The notes: generated by a model from the sequence alone, not told the origin. 64,000 nt of DNA from Blastococcus saxobsidens (GCF_002938435.1 NZ_POQT01000012.1:42503-106502), one strand, 5' to 3'; numbered from the stretch's first letter, positions 16,716 to 25,833 are shown. Numbers and translations: made by a program.

Positions 16716-17936
16716 ATGTGCCGGGTGACGTCAGCTGGGGTGGTCGACGCTCGCGGCGGCAGCGGTCCGGCCGGCGACTGGGTGCACTGGCTGCTCGACG
16801 CCGCCCGCGCCCGGCTGGGCATGGAGGTCGCCTGGGTGTCCCTGTTCACCGAGGGCAGCCAGCTGATCACCTCGGCCACCGGCGACCTGGCCGCCATGAA
16901 CGTGCAGGAGGGCATGCAGGCCCCGCTGGAGGGCTCGTACTGCGTCCGGGTGCTCAACGGTCAGCTGCCGCCCGCGGTGACCGGCGCCGACCGCGACCCC
17001 CGCACCCGGGACCTGGCGGTGACCGGCGACCTGCACATCGGCTCCTACGTCGGCGCACCGGTGCGGGGCGCCGACGCGCGACCCATCGGCATGCTCTGCT
17101 GCGTCAGCCGCGATCCCGGCGCGCAGCTGGACGGCGAGTCGGTGCGCACCGTGGAGCTGCTCGCCGACCTGATCAGCGACCACTACCGGGCCTCCGGCGC
17201 GTCGACCGGCCATGATCTCGCCGTCCGTCGCGCCCGGGTCCGCAGCTTCCTGGCGCAGGGGGCCGTCGAGGTCCACCTGCAGCCGGTGGTCGACATGGTG
17301 ACCGGCGCGGTCTCCGGGCACGAGGCCCTCAGCCGCTTCCCCGCGTGGGGCGGGGACGGCCCGGCGGCGCTGTTCAGCGAGGCCGCCGCCGTGGGGATCG
17401 GCGTCGAGCTGGAGGAGATGGCGGTGCGCGCCTCGCTGGCCGCGGCGGGCCGGCTGCCCGGCGGGCTCACCCTCGCGGTGAACCTCTCCCCCGACGCCCT
17501 GCTGTGCCCGTCGGTGGTCGACGTGCTGCTGGAGCACGTCGGCTGCCCGCTGGCCGTGGAGATCACCGAGCACAGCCCGATCGAGGACTACGAGGCGGTC
17601 GTCACCGTCACGCGGCGGCTGCGCCGCGCGGGGATCGCCGTCAGCGTGGACGACGCGGGCGCCGGCTACGCCAGCCTGCGGCACATCCTGCGGCTGGACC
17701 CCGACGTCATCAAGCTCGACATCGGGCTGGTCATGGGCCTGCAGACCGACCCGGCCCGGCAGGCGATGACCTCGGCCATGGTGGCGTTCGCCGGGGAGAC
17801 CGGCGCCCGCCTCGTCGCCGAGGGGGTGGAGGAGAAGGCGGAACGGGACGTCCTGGTGGCCCGCGGGGTCCGCTACGGGCAGGGCTACCTCTTCGGCCGC
17901 CCCCGCCCCGCACAGGAGGTCCTGGACGCCGCGTGA
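16716..17936 (+). CDS. GAF-EAL cyclic-di-GMP phosphodiesterase
   Basis: 406 residues: a GAF sensor domain (about 25-155) and an EAL domain (about 170-402). EAL catalytic residues are present: Glu203 (GHEALSR), Asn256 (NLSPD), Glu282 (EITEH), Asp312-Asp313, Lys333 (IKLD), Glu369 (VAEGVE) and Gln389 (GQGYLFGRP). Loop 6, normally DDFGTG, reads DDAGAG, so the metal Asps remain but the flanking residues differ. It should hydrolyse c-di-GMP under GAF control; the ligand is unknown. ATG at 16716 used; the in-frame GTG at 16725 (VTSAGVV) is an alternative. Confidence 0.88.
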   Translation: MCRVTSAGVVDARGGSGPAGDWVHWLLDAARARLGMEVAWVSLFTEGSQLITSATGDLAAMNVQEGMQAPLEGSYCVRVLNGQLPPAVTGADRDPRTRDLAVTGDLHIGSYVGAPVRGADARPIGMLCCVSRDPGAQLDGESVRTVELLADLISDHYRASGASTGHDLAVRRARVRSFLAQGAVEVHLQPVVDMVTGAVSGHEALSRFPAWGGDGPAALFSEAAAVGIGVELEEMAVRASLAAAGRLPGGLTLAVNLSPDALLCPSVVDVLLEHVGCPLAVEITEHSPIEDYEAVVTVTRRLRRAGIAVSVDDAGAGYASLRHILRLDPDVIKLDIGLVMGLQTDPARQAMTSAMVAFAGETGARLVAEGVEEKAERDVLVARGVRYGQGYLFGRPRPAQEVLDAA

Positions 17937-17989
17937 CGATCCACCCGCCCGGGACGGAACCTCGGGGGCGGGCGTGCCGTCCTACCCGT

Positions 17990-18856
17990 ATGCCGACCCG
18001 TTCCGCACGCACGGCCGCCGCCGTGGCCCTGGTCCTCCTGCTGGGCGCCTGCGCCGCGTCCGCCGGCGACGGCTCCGCCGAGCCGGCACCGCCGGCGGAC
18101 ACCACCGTGGTCCTCCAGGTCACCGAGGTGGGCGGCTACACGACGCCGGCCCTGCTGACCGGCCGACTCCCGACGGTGACCGTCTACGCCGACGGCCGGC
18201 TGATCACCGACGGTCCGGTGGCGGCGATCTGGCCGGCGCCGGCGCTGCCGAACCTGCAGGTGCACCTGCTCGACGACGGCGGTGTGCGGGACCTGGTCGA
18301 CCGGGCGCTCGCCGCCGGCGTGGCGGAGACCGGCGACCTCGGCCAGCCGCCGGTGACCGACGTGACCGCGACCCGGTTCGCCGTCCGGACCGGCGGGACG
18401 ACCGTCACCCGCGAGGCCTACGCCCTGGGGATGGACCTCGGTCCGGCGCGGGACGGGGAGGCCGGCCTGACCGAGGATCAGACCGCCGCCCGGGAACGGC
18501 TCCTGGCGTTCCTGGACGAGCTGCGCGACCCGGCCGCCGCCCTCGGCGCCGAACGGGTCACCGGGCCGGAGCCGTACCGGCCCGAGGCGGTGGCGGCGCT
18601 GGTGAGCCCCTACGTCGAGGTGGAGCCGGCCCAGCCGGAGCAGCGCTGGCCCGGTCCGACACTGCCCGGCGAGCCGATCGCCCCGGACCTCACCTGCGTG
18701 ACCGCGACCGGGGCCGCGGCCCGGACGCTGCTCGATGCGGCGGCGTCGGCGTCCATGGCGACGCCGTGGACCGCCGAGGACGGCTCGCGGTGGTCGGTCC
18801 TGCTGCGACCGCTGCTCCCGCACGAGTCCGGCTGCGCCGACCTGCCGCCGGCATGA
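17990..18856 (+). CDS. Putative lipoprotein of unknown function
   Basis: 288 residues. The lipobox LGAC follows a hydrophobic stretch (VALVLLLGAC), with the lipidated Cys near residue 20 and an acidic/Pro-rich linker after it. The body (QVTEVGGYTTPALLTGRLPTV onward) is compact with no recognised catalytic motif. ATG start at 17990 chosen because it gives a correct lipoprotein signal peptide. It ends at a strong hairpin facing the symporter gene. Function unknown. Confidence 0.8.
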   Translation: MPTRSARTAAAVALVLLLGACAASAGDGSAEPAPPADTTVVLQVTEVGGYTTPALLTGRLPTVTVYADGRLITDGPVAAIWPAPALPNLQVHLLDDGGVRDLVDRALAAGVAETGDLGQPPVTDVTATRFAVRTGGTTVTREAYALGMDLGPARDGEAGLTEDQTAARERLLAFLDELRDPAAALGAERVTGPEPYRPEAVAALVSPYVEVEPAQPEQRWPGPTLPGEPIAPDLTCVTATGAAARTLLDAAASASMATPWTAEDGSRWSVLLRPLLPHESGCADLPPA

Positions 18857-18857
18857 G

Positions 18858-18893
18858 GACGGGCCCGGCCCTCGCGAGAGGACCGGGCCCGTC
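18858..18893. terminator. Bidirectional hairpin between lipoprotein and symporter genes
   Basis: GACGGGCCCGG and CCGGGCCCGTC are perfectly complementary around CCCTCGCGAGAGGA. It starts one base after the lipoprotein stop and ends seven bases before the symporter stop. Confidence 0.72.
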
Positions 18894-18899
18894 GTCCGC

Positions 18900-20258
18900 T
18901 CAGGCCGGGACGGGGCTGCGCAGGTCGGTGTCGACCCCGCCGGTCCGCTCCGCGGCGGCCAACGGCTCCGCGGGGCGGCCCGACCGGAACCGCTCGAGGT
19001 CGAGGATGCCCTCGCGCTTGGCGACGATCGTCGGCACCAGCGCCTGGCCGGCGACGTTCACCGCGGTGCGGCCCATGTCGAGGATCGGGTCGATCGCCAG
19101 CAGCAGGCCGACGCCGGCCAGCGGCAGCCCGAGCGTCGACAGGGTGAGCGTCAGCATGACCACCGCGCCGGTGACGCCGGCCGTGGCGGCCGAGCCGACG
19201 ACGGACACCAGGGCGATGAGCAGGTAGTCGGTGACCGCGAGGTCCACGCCGAAGAACTGCGCGACGAAGATCGCCGCGAGCGCCGGGTAGATCGCCGCGC
19301 AGCCGTCCATCTTCGTCGTCGCACCCAGCGGCACGGCGAACGAGGCGTAGGACCGCGGCACCCCGAGGTTCTGCTCGGTGACCCGCTCGGTCACCGGCAG
19401 CGTGCCGATCGAGGAGCGGGAGACGAAGGCCAGCTGGATCGCGGGCCAGGCACCGGCGAACCACCGCAGCGGCGAGAGCCCGTGGGCCTTGAGCAGCACC
19501 GGGTAGACGACGAACAGCACCAGCGCGAGACCGGCGTAGACGGCGCCGGCGAAGACGCCGAGCGAGCCCAGGGAGTCCCAGCCGTAGCTGGCGACAGCGT
19601 TGCCGATCAGGCCCAGCGTGCCGATCGGGGCCAGCAGGATGACCCACCACAGCACCTTCTGCACGACCGCGAGGGCCGAGCGGACGAAGCCCAGGAAGGG
19701 CTCCGCCGGCTCGCCGACCTTGAGGACGGCGATCCCGATGGCGACCGAGATGACGATCAGCTGCAGCACGTTGAACGACAGGCCGACGGAACCGTCGCCC
19801 CCGGCCGATGCCTGCAGGCCGAGGATGTTGCCCGGCACCAGGCCGTTGAGGAAGTCGAACCAGCCGCCGGAGCGACCCGGGTCCGCGGCGCTGGCGGCGT
19901 CCACGGAGCTGTTGCGGCCGGGCTCGGTGAGCAGGCCCAGGCCGATGCCGATGCCGACGGCGATCAGCGCGGTGATGGCGAACCACAGCAGCGTCTGGCC
20001 GGCCAGGCGAGCGGCGTTGGAGACCTGCTTGAGGTTGGCGATGGAGACGATGACGGCGGTGACGATCAACGGCGGCACCAGGGCCTTCAGCAGCGTCACG
20101 AAGGTGCTGCCGACGGTCTGGAGGGTGCTGGCCAGCCAGTTGGGTTCTTCGGGGCCGACCGGCCCCATGTCACGGGCGACGAGGCCGAGGGCCACGCCCA
20201 GGACGAGGGCGAGGAGCACCTGTGCCGCGAAGGGCACACGGCCGAGACGAGCGAGCAC
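18900..20258 (-). CDS. DAACS family dicarboxylate/amino acid:cation symporter
   Basis: 452 residues, the usual length of GltP/GltPh-like transporters, with about eight membrane spans and two re-entrant hairpins. The HP1 motif is SRSSIGTLPVT (280-290). The TM7 motif, canonically NMDGT, reads KMDGC (316-320) in GATTKMDGCAAIYPAL. The second half (GVTGAVVMLTLTLSTLGLPL and ILDMGRTAVNVAGQAL) is standard. The family imports glutamate, aspartate or C4-dicarboxylates with Na+ or H+. The Lys replacing the sodium-site Asn suggests altered cation coupling. GTG start. Confidence 0.9.
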   Translation of the reverse strand: MLARLGRVPFAAQVLLALVLGVALGLVARDMGPVGPEEPNWLASTLQTVGSTFVTLLKALVPPLIVTAVIVSIANLKQVSNAARLAGQTLLWFAITALIAVGIGIGLGLLTEPGRNSSVDAASAADPGRSGGWFDFLNGLVPGNILGLQASAGGDGSVGLSFNVLQLIVISVAIGIAVLKVGEPAEPFLGFVRSALAVVQKVLWWVILLAPIGTLGLIGNAVASYGWDSLGSLGVFAGAVYAGLALVLFVVYPVLLKAHGLSPLRWFAGAWPAIQLAFVSRSSIGTLPVTERVTEQNLGVPRSYASFAVPLGATTKMDGCAAIYPALAAIFVAQFFGVDLAVTDYLLIALVSVVGSAATAGVTGAVVMLTLTLSTLGLPLAGVGLLLAIDPILDMGRTAVNVAGQALVPTIVAKREGILDLERFRSGRPAEPLAAAERTGGVDTDLRSPVPA

Positions 20259-20457
20259 GGCGGACTACCTGTTCTGAGGGAGGAGGAGGACGGCGAGGGT
20301 CGAGCGCATGCTCAACAGCTCGCGGTCGTCGTCCGCCCGTGGTCCAGGGCACGCCGTCGCGTCAGCCCCCACACGTTCTGCACGGACGCCTCAATGCCGC
20401 CGCGGCGCGGAACCATCCCGCCTGTGCCGTGATTCACCCGGTCGGGGGCCCGCGCGC

Positions 20458-20495
20458 CACGACGGGGCCGCCGGTGTCCCGGCGGCCGCGTCGTG
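20458..20495 (-). terminator. Hairpin terminator after ecm
   Basis: CACGACGGGGCCGCCGG (20458-20474) pairs, with one small bulge, with CCGGCGGCCGCGTCGTG (20479-20495) around a TGTC loop, seven bases beyond the ecm stop. Confidence 0.65.
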
Positions 20496-20502
20496 CACGG
20501 GA

Positions 20503-22521
20503 TCAGGCCGGGGCCGGCACCTTGTCGCCCAGGCCGTTCGCCTCGCGGACGACGTCCACGACCTGCCCCATGATGTCGTTGAGCCCGAAGTCCTTGGGCG
20601 TGAAGACCCGGGCCACCCCCTGCTCGCGGAGCCGGCGGGCGTCGCTGTCCGGGATGATCCCGCCGACGACGACCGGGACGTCGTCCAGCCCGGCCTCCTT
20701 GAGCCCCCGCAGGACCGCCGGCACCACCTGCAGGTGGGAGCCGGAGAGCACCGACAGCCCGACGACGTGCACGTCCTCCTCGACGGCGGCCGAGACGATC
20801 TGCGCGGGCGTGAGCCGGATGCCCTGGTAGATGACCTCGAAGCCGGCGTCACGGGCCCGGACGGCGATCTGCTCGGCGCCGTTGGAGTGCCCGTCCAGAC
20901 CGGGCTTGCCGACCAGGAAGCGCAGCCGGCCGCCGATCTCCTCGCCGGTGGCCCGCACCCGCTCCCGGACGTCGGTCAGCGCCTCGTCGGCCTCCCCCCC
21001 GCCGGCGGCCGCCGCCACCCCGGTGGGCGCCCGGTACTCGCCGAACACCCCGCGCAGCACGCCGGCCCACTCGCCGGTCGTCACGCCCGCGCGGGCGCAG
21101 TCGAGGGTGGCCGGCATCAGGTTCACGTCGGAGGAGGCAGCCTCCCGGAGTGCTTCCAGCGCCCTCTTCACCGGCTCCGGGTCCCGCTCGGCGCGCCACG
21201 CCCGCACCGCCTCCTGGGCGGCGGCCTCGACGGCCGGGTCGACGATCATGATCGCGGTGTCGAGGTCGGCGGTGAGCGGGTTGGGCTCGGTCGTGTCGAA
21301 CTTGTTGACGCCGACGACGACGTCCTCACCGCTCTCCATCCGGCGGCGGCGCTCGGCGAGCGACCCGACCAGCTGGCCCTTCATGTAGCCGGACTCGACG
21401 GCCGCGACGGCGCCGCCCATCTCCTGCACCCGGGCGATCTCGGCCCGGGCACCCTCGAGGATGTCGGCGACCTTCTTCTCCACGACCACCGAGCCGGTGA
21501 AGAGGTCCTCGTACTCGAGCAGGTCGGTCTCGTAGGCGAGGACCTGCTGGAGCCGCAGCGACCACTGCTGGTCCCACGGGCGGGGCAGACCCAGCGCCTC
21601 GTTCCACGCGGGCAGCTGCACGGCGCGCGCACGGGCGTCCCGGGAGAGGGTCACCGCGAGCATCTCCAGCACGATCCGCTGGACGTTGTTCTCCGGCTGC
21701 GCCTCGGTCAGCCCGAGGGAGTTGACCTGGACGCCGTAGCGGAAGCGCCGGTGCTTGGGGTCCTGGACGCCGTAGCGCTCCTCGGTCAGCTCGTCCCAGA
21801 GCCGGGTGAAGGCGCGCATCTTGCACATCTCCTCGACGAAGCGGACGCCCGCGTTGACGAAGAAGGAGATGCGGGCGACGACCTCGCCGAACTGCTCCTG
21901 CGGCACCTGGCCGGAGTCGCGCACCGAGTCGAGGACCGCGATGGCGGTGCTGATCGCGTAGGCGATCTCCTGCTCCGGCGTCGCCCCGGCCTCCTGCAGG
22001 TGGTAGCTGCAGATGTTGATCGGGTTCCACTTCGGCATCGTCGTCACCGTGTAGGCGACCATGTCGGTGATCAGCCGCATCGACGGAGCCGGCGGGAAGA
22101 CGTAGGTCCCCCGCGACAGGTACTCCTTGATGATGTCGTTCTGCGTCGTGCCGGCGAGCAAGCTGGTGTCGTGCCCGTGCTCCTCGGCGACCGCCTGGTA
22201 GAGGGCCAGCAGCCACATGGCGGTCGCGTTGATGGTCATCGACGTGTTCATCTCGTCGAGCGGGATGCCGTCGAAGAGGGCACGCATGTCACCGATGTGC
22301 GTGACGGGCACGCCTACCTTGCCGACCTCACCGACGGCGAGCTCGTCGTCGGGGTCGTACCCGGTCTGCGTCGGCAGGTCGAAGGCGACCGAGAGCCCGG
22401 TCTGGCCCTTCGCGAGGTTGCGCCGGTACAGGGCGTTGGACTCGGCCGGCGAGGAGTGGCCCGCGTACGTGCGCATGACCCACGGGCGGTCGCGCTCCGA
22501 CGGCTTCGAAGGGAACGGCAT
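20503..22521 (-). CDS. ecm: Ethylmalonyl-CoA mutase (MeaA/Ecm)
   Basis: 672 residues, a single-chain B12 mutase with an N-terminal barrel and a C-terminal cobalamin domain carrying DGHSNGAEQ (the DxHxxG lower-ligand motif), GLSVLSGSHL and VGGIIP. The substrate region reads TYAGHSSPAES with His at the position after YAG, as in ethylmalonyl-CoA mutases, and retains Arg in KEYLSRGTY. It converts (2R)-ethylmalonyl-CoA to methylsuccinyl-CoA, directly downstream of Ccr and the epimerase. ATG start; a -10-like TACACT ends eight bases upstream, so the mRNA is probably leaderless. The 17-bp operator lies just upstream of the -10. Confidence 0.93.
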   Translation of the reverse strand: MPFPSKPSERDRPWVMRTYAGHSSPAESNALYRRNLAKGQTGLSVAFDLPTQTGYDPDDELAVGEVGKVGVPVTHIGDMRALFDGIPLDEMNTSMTINATAMWLLALYQAVAEEHGHDTSLLAGTTQNDIIKEYLSRGTYVFPPAPSMRLITDMVAYTVTTMPKWNPINICSYHLQEAGATPEQEIAYAISTAIAVLDSVRDSGQVPQEQFGEVVARISFFVNAGVRFVEEMCKMRAFTRLWDELTEERYGVQDPKHRRFRYGVQVNSLGLTEAQPENNVQRIVLEMLAVTLSRDARARAVQLPAWNEALGLPRPWDQQWSLRLQQVLAYETDLLEYEDLFTGSVVVEKKVADILEGARAEIARVQEMGGAVAAVESGYMKGQLVGSLAERRRRMESGEDVVVGVNKFDTTEPNPLTADLDTAIMIVDPAVEAAAQEAVRAWRAERDPEPVKRALEALREAASSDVNLMPATLDCARAGVTTGEWAGVLRGVFGEYRAPTGVAAAAGGGEADEALTDVRERVRATGEEIGGRLRFLVGKPGLDGHSNGAEQIAVRARDAGFEVIYQGIRLTPAQIVSAAVEEDVHVVGLSVLSGSHLQVVPAVLRGLKEAGLDDVPVVVGGIIPDSDARRLREQGVARVFTPKDFGLNDIMGQVVDVVREANGLGDKVPAPA

Positions 22522-22529
22522 ACCGGCGG

Positions 22530-22556
22530 AGTGTAGGGCGGCTACTCGCCGGTAGC
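22530..22556 (-). promoter_or_regulatory. ecm promoter -10 with 17-bp palindromic operator (site 3 of 3)
   Basis: On the minus strand the operator GCTACCGGCGAGTAGCC (22556-22540) is followed by CCC and then -10-like TACACT (22535-22530). It shares G-Y-TACCG-R-C with the ccr and dehydrogenase sites. A protein bound here would cover the spacer between -35 and -10 and block polymerase. No convincing -35 was seen. Confidence 0.55.
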
Positions 22557-22615
22557 AGCCCCACGGGGGCACCGGGTGCGGTGGCACACTCGAACGGGGC
22601 CGAGGAGGGAGCGCC

Positions 22616-22930
22616 ATGCTGGTCGACGCGGGACGACTGATCGGGCCGGCGGTGGCCGTCATGGCACTGATCGGCCTCGTGCTGTTCACGCGGTGGGCGT
22701 TCAGCGGCCCGAGGGCCCCAGGCCCCTCGGCGGCCGACGACGGGCTGCTGACCCGGGTGGCCACGCTCGCCCACCGGGAGTCGGCGCTGCAGTTGCGGGC
22801 CCTGCTGTCCGACGCCGGCATCCGCTCCACAGTCCGCTTCCCCGGCGCGCACCGGGCGGAGGTCCTGGTCTTCCCCGAGGACGCCGGCCGCGCGCGGGAG
22901 CTCGTCGCGGCGTTCGGCTCCCCCGAGTGA
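22616..22930 (+). CDS. Small membrane-anchored protein, DUF2007-like
   Basis: 104 residues. An N-terminal membrane segment (about 8-28) is followed by a small soluble domain: LATLAHRE-type start, LRALLSDAGIRSTV and VLVFPEDAGRARELV, the pattern of DUF2007-like signal-transduction-associated domains. ATG start with GAGGAGGGA upstream. It ends one base before the convergent murA stop. Function unknown. Confidence 0.75.
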   Translation: MLVDAGRLIGPAVAVMALIGLVLFTRWAFSGPRAPGPSAADDGLLTRVATLAHRESALQLRALLSDAGIRSTVRFPGAHRAEVLVFPEDAGRARELVAAFGSPE

Positions 22931-22931
22931 G

Positions 22932-24212
22932 CTAGTCCGGCCGCTGGGTGCGTCGGACGTCGGCCCCCAGGCCACGCAGCTGGTCGACGAAGTCGGGGTA
23001 GCCGCGGTCGACGTGGTGCACCTCCTGCACCTCGGTGACGCCGTCGGAGCACAGCCCGGCGAGCACCAGCCCGGCCCCGGCCCGGATGTCGGTGGCCAGC
23101 ACCGGCGCGCTGGAGAAGCGCTCCCGGCCGCGGACGACCGCGTGGTGGCCGTCGATCCGGACGTCGGCACCGAGCCGCACCAGCTCGTTGACGAACATGA
23201 ACCGGCCCTCGAAGACGTTCTCGGTGATGAGGGCCGTACCCGTGGACACCGCCGCCAGGGCCACGGCCATGGGCTGCAGGTCGGTGGGGAACCCGGGGAA
23301 GGGCAGCGTCACGACGTCGACGCAGCGGGGCCGCCCGTCCATCGCCACCCGGATGCCGTCGGGCAGCGCCTCCACGGTCGCGCCGGAGTCGGTGAGCTTG
23401 TCCAGCGCCACCGTGAGGTGCTCGGCCACGCCCCGCTCGATGACGACGTCCCCACGGGTCATGACCGCACCGATGGCCCACGTGCCGGCCACGATCCGGT
23501 CGGGCACGGTGGTGTACTCGACCGGCGACATCGAGTCGACGCCCTCGACCGTGATCGTGGAGGTGCCTGCGCCCTCGATGCGGGCGCCCATGGCCACGAG
23601 CATCCGGCACAGGTCGACGATCTCCGGCTCACGGGCTGCGTTGTCGACGACGGTCGTCCCCTGCGCGAGCACGGCGGCCATGACCAGGTTCTCGGTGGCG
23701 CCGACCGACGGGAAGTCCAGCCAGATCGAGGTGCCGGTGAGCCGCGGGGCGGTGGCGATGAGGAACCCGTGCTCGCTGATGATCGTGGCGCCCAGCCGCT
23801 CCAGGCCGGAGATGTGCATGTCCAGGCCCCGGGAGCCGATCGCGTCGCCGCCCGGCAGGGCCACCCGCGCGCTGCCGCAGCGGGCCACCAGCGGGCCCAG
23901 CACGCTGATCGACGCGCGCATGCGCCGCACGAGGTCGTAGTCGGTCTCGGTGGAGGGCTTGTCCGGCACGTCGATGGTGAGCCGGCCGCCGCCACCGCTG
24001 CCCGGCGTCCGCTCGTAGGCGACGCCGCAGCCCAGCCGGCGCAGCACCTCGCTCATGATGGTGACGTCGAGGATGTCGGGGACCTCGTGGATCGTCGACC
24101 GCCCGGGGGCCAGCAGCGCCGCCGCCATGAGCTTGAGGGCGCTGTTCTTGGCGCCGGTGACCCGTACCCGACCCTGGAGCCTCGCTCCCCCGGTCACCTC
24201 GAAGCAGTCCAC
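22932..24212 (-). CDS. murA: UDP-N-acetylglucosamine 1-carboxyvinyltransferase (Asp-type MurA)
   Basis: 426 residues of the EPT fold. Lys22-Asn23 (TGAKNSALK) match the substrate-binding pair. The catalytic loop reads [11 protein letters not shown] with Asp123 where E. coli MurA has Cys115. The enzyme transfers enolpyruvate from PEP to UDP-GlcNAc, the first committed peptidoglycan step. The Asp, as in M. tuberculosis MurA, removes the fosfomycin target. ATG start. Divergent from pduO across a 90-base gap filled mostly by a dispersed repeat. Confidence 0.95.
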   Translation of the reverse strand: MDCFEVTGGARLQGRVRVTGAKNSALKLMAAALLAPGRSTIHEVPDILDVTIMSEVLRRLGCGVAYERTPGSGGGGRLTIDVPDKPSTETDYDLVRRMRASISVLGPLVARCGSARVALPGGDAIGSRGLDMHISGLERLGATIISEHGFLIATAPRLTGTSIWLDFPSVGATENLVMAAVLAQGTTVVDNAAREPEIVDLCRMLVAMGARIEGAGTSTITVEGVDSMSPVEYTTVPDRIVAGTWAIGAVMTRGDVVIERGVAEHLTVALDKLTDSGATVEALPDGIRVAMDGRPRCVDVVTLPFPGFPTDLQPMAVALAAVSTGTALITENVFEGRFMFVNELVRLGADVRIDGHHAVVRGRERFSSAPVLATDIRAGAGLVLAGLCSDGVTEVQEVHHVDRGYPDFVDQLRGLGADVRRTQRPD

Positions 24213-24228
24213 CGGCCCACCCTACGGT

Positions 24229-24288
24229 GGCCCCGCTGCAGGGTCCCGTCGCGAGCCTGCGAGCGGCGGGGGGCAGTGGGGTCCTTCA
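24229..24288. repeat. Dispersed GC-rich hairpin repeat, copy 1
   Basis: About 60 bases, from GGCCCCGCTGCAGGG through CGCGAGCCTGCGAG to GGGGTCCTTCAT. About 54 of 58 aligned bases match 41058-41115. The core CCCG(T/C)CGC can pair with G(C/T)GGCGGG. It occupies most of the murA-pduO divergent gap and ends 14 bases before the pduO ATG, so it sits where both promoters should be. A -10-like TACGCT (24291-24296) follows directly. Confidence 0.75.
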
Positions 24289-24302
24289 TCTACGCTGCGA
24301 CC

Positions 24303-24914
24303 ATGACGGTCCGGCTCACGCGCATCTACACGAAGACCGGCGACGCCGGGCAGACGCACCTCGGCGACATGAGCCGGGTCTCCAAGACCGACCCTCGGCT
24401 GATCGCCTTCGCCGACGTCGACGAGGCCAACAGCGCGATCGGCGTGGCCCTCGCCCTGGGCACCGCCGACCCGGCCGTGGCCGAGCTGCTGCGCAGCATC
24501 CAGAACGACCTGTTCGACGTGGGCGCCGACCTGTGCACCCCGATCGTGGCGGCCCCGGCCTACCCGCCGCTGCGGATCACCCCCGAGTACACCGAGCGGC
24601 TCGAGACGGCCTGCGACACCTACAACGAAACGCTGCCGACGCTGGCCAGCTTCATCCTGCCCGGGGGCACGCCGCTGGCCGCGCTGCTGCACCAGGTGCG
24701 GGTGCTGGTCCGGCGCGCGGAGCGCAGCGTCTGGGCGCTGCTGGAGACCGACGCCGAGCGCACCAACCCCGAGACGGCCCGGTACCTCAACCGGCTGTCG
24801 GACCTGGTCTTCATCCTCGCCCGGGTGGCGAACCCCGACGGCGACATCCTGTGGGAGCCCGGCGCGCACAGCGGCGCCCACGAGCAGCGCGAGGCGGCCC
24901 GCGGCCAGGAGTGA
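24303..24914 (+). CDS. Cob(I)yrinic acid a,c-diamide adenosyltransferase (PduO type)
   Basis: 203 residues. The N-terminal ATP-binding signature RIYTKTGDAGQTHLGD and the helical bundle with DVDEANSAIGVA, FILPGG and RYLNRLSDLVFILAR are the PduO-family hallmarks. It makes adenosylcobalamin, the cofactor of the IcmA-type and ethylmalonyl-CoA mutases in this window. ATG start; a -10-like TACGCT lies six bases upstream, suggesting a short-leader or leaderless mRNA. The same gene neighbours murA and DUF2550 in M. tuberculosis (recalled). Confidence 0.95.
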   Translation: MTVRLTRIYTKTGDAGQTHLGDMSRVSKTDPRLIAFADVDEANSAIGVALALGTADPAVAELLRSIQNDLFDVGADLCTPIVAAPAYPPLRITPEYTERLETACDTYNETLPTLASFILPGGTPLAALLHQVRVLVRRAERSVWALLETDAERTNPETARYLNRLSDLVFILARVANPDGDILWEPGAHSGAHEQREAARGQE

Positions 24915-24936
24915 CCTCCGGCTCCGCCCGCTGATC

Positions 24937-25347
24937 TCAGGTCCCGGGCGGGGCCGACTCCAGCCAGGACAGGAAGCCGGTCTCGGTCGAGGGCTCCATC
25001 GCCAGTTCGCGCAGCCCCTCCGCCGTGCTGCACCGCAGGACGACGACGTCCGCGGGCAGCGCGAGGTCCTCCCGGCCGGCGGACCGGCGGGACAGGACGT
25101 GGAACTCGGCGCGGCACAGCCGGTGCTGCGGCCGCACGGACAACGACAGGGCCCGGTACCAGAGCAGCGCCTCGCCGCCGTACCAGCCCACACCCACCGA
25201 CCAGCGCGGCGACCCCTCGGCGCGCATCCACATGGTCACCGCACCGAGACCGGACAGCAGGAACCGGCGGCGCAGCAGGAAGACCACGACGACCAGCAGC
25301 AGCAGGACGCCGGCGACGACCAGCAGGGCCGTGGTCATGCCGCTCAC
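24937..25347 (-). CDS. DUF2550 domain membrane protein
   Basis: 136 residues. A membrane segment (about 8-25) with RRR on its cytoplasmic side is followed by the DUF2550 domain (WSVGVGWYGGEALLWYRALS, RPQHRLCR). It is an actinobacterial protein of unknown function conserved directly downstream of atpC, and here it lies 17 bases after the atpC stop. GTG at 25347 used; ATG at 25338 is equally plausible. Confidence 0.88.
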   Translation of the reverse strand: MSGMTTALLVVAGVLLLLVVVVFLLRRRFLLSGLGAVTMWMRAEGSPRWSVGVGWYGGEALLWYRALSLSVRPQHRLCRAEFHVLSRRSAGREDLALPADVVVLRCSTAEGLRELAMEPSTETGFLSWLESAPPGT

Positions 25348-25364
25348 CGCCGTGGTCCGGTGGA

Positions 25365-25754
25365 TCAGACGGTCTGGCCGGCCGCCCTCAGACGGGACTG
25401 CGCCCGGCGCGCGGCCGCCAGCGCCTCGGGGCTGTCGTCCTCGCCCTCGGCGCGGCGCAGCGCCTCGCGGGCGCGCTCCACGTCGATCTCGGAGGAGATC
25501 TCGGCCGTCTCGGCCAGGATGGACACCCCGGCCTCGCTCACCGACAGGAAACCGCCGTGGGCGGCGACGACGAGGTCCTCGCCCGACTCGGTGCGGATGG
25601 TCACGACACCGCCGTCGGCGAGCTGACCCAGCAGCGGGGCGTGTCCGGGCAGGATGCCCAGCTCGCCCTCCGTGGTGCGGGCGACCACGGTGGTGGCCTC
25701 ACCGGACCAGATCTTGCGCTCGACGGCCACCAACTCGACCTGCAGGGTCGCCAC
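25365..25754 (-). CDS. atpC: F1Fo ATP synthase epsilon subunit
   Basis: 129 residues. The N-terminal beta-sandwich ([33 protein letters not shown]) is followed by a short helical C-terminus. It is part of the central rotor stalk and regulates hydrolysis. It normally follows atpD directly, but here 528 bases with a hairpin and a small ORF intervene. GTG start. The C-terminal helices are shorter than in E. coli, as usual in actinobacteria. Confidence 0.93.
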   Translation of the reverse strand: MATLQVELVAVERKIWSGEATTVVARTTEGELGILPGHAPLLGQLADGGVVTIRTESGEDLVVAAHGGFLSVSEAGVSILAETAEISSEIDVERAREALRRAEGEDDSPEALAAARRAQSRLRAAGQTV

Positions 25755-25833
25755 GACACTCCTCGGGGTCCACCCTTCCGTCGGCGGAGGGGTGTGCTGC
25801 GTACGGATCCGTCGACCCGGGGGCCGACGACGG

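Noticed and set aside
23013..24914. 633-residue ORF ending in the adenosyltransferase
   Set aside because: All residues before 24303 are antisense to murA; the PduO family starts at MTVRLTRIYTKTGD.
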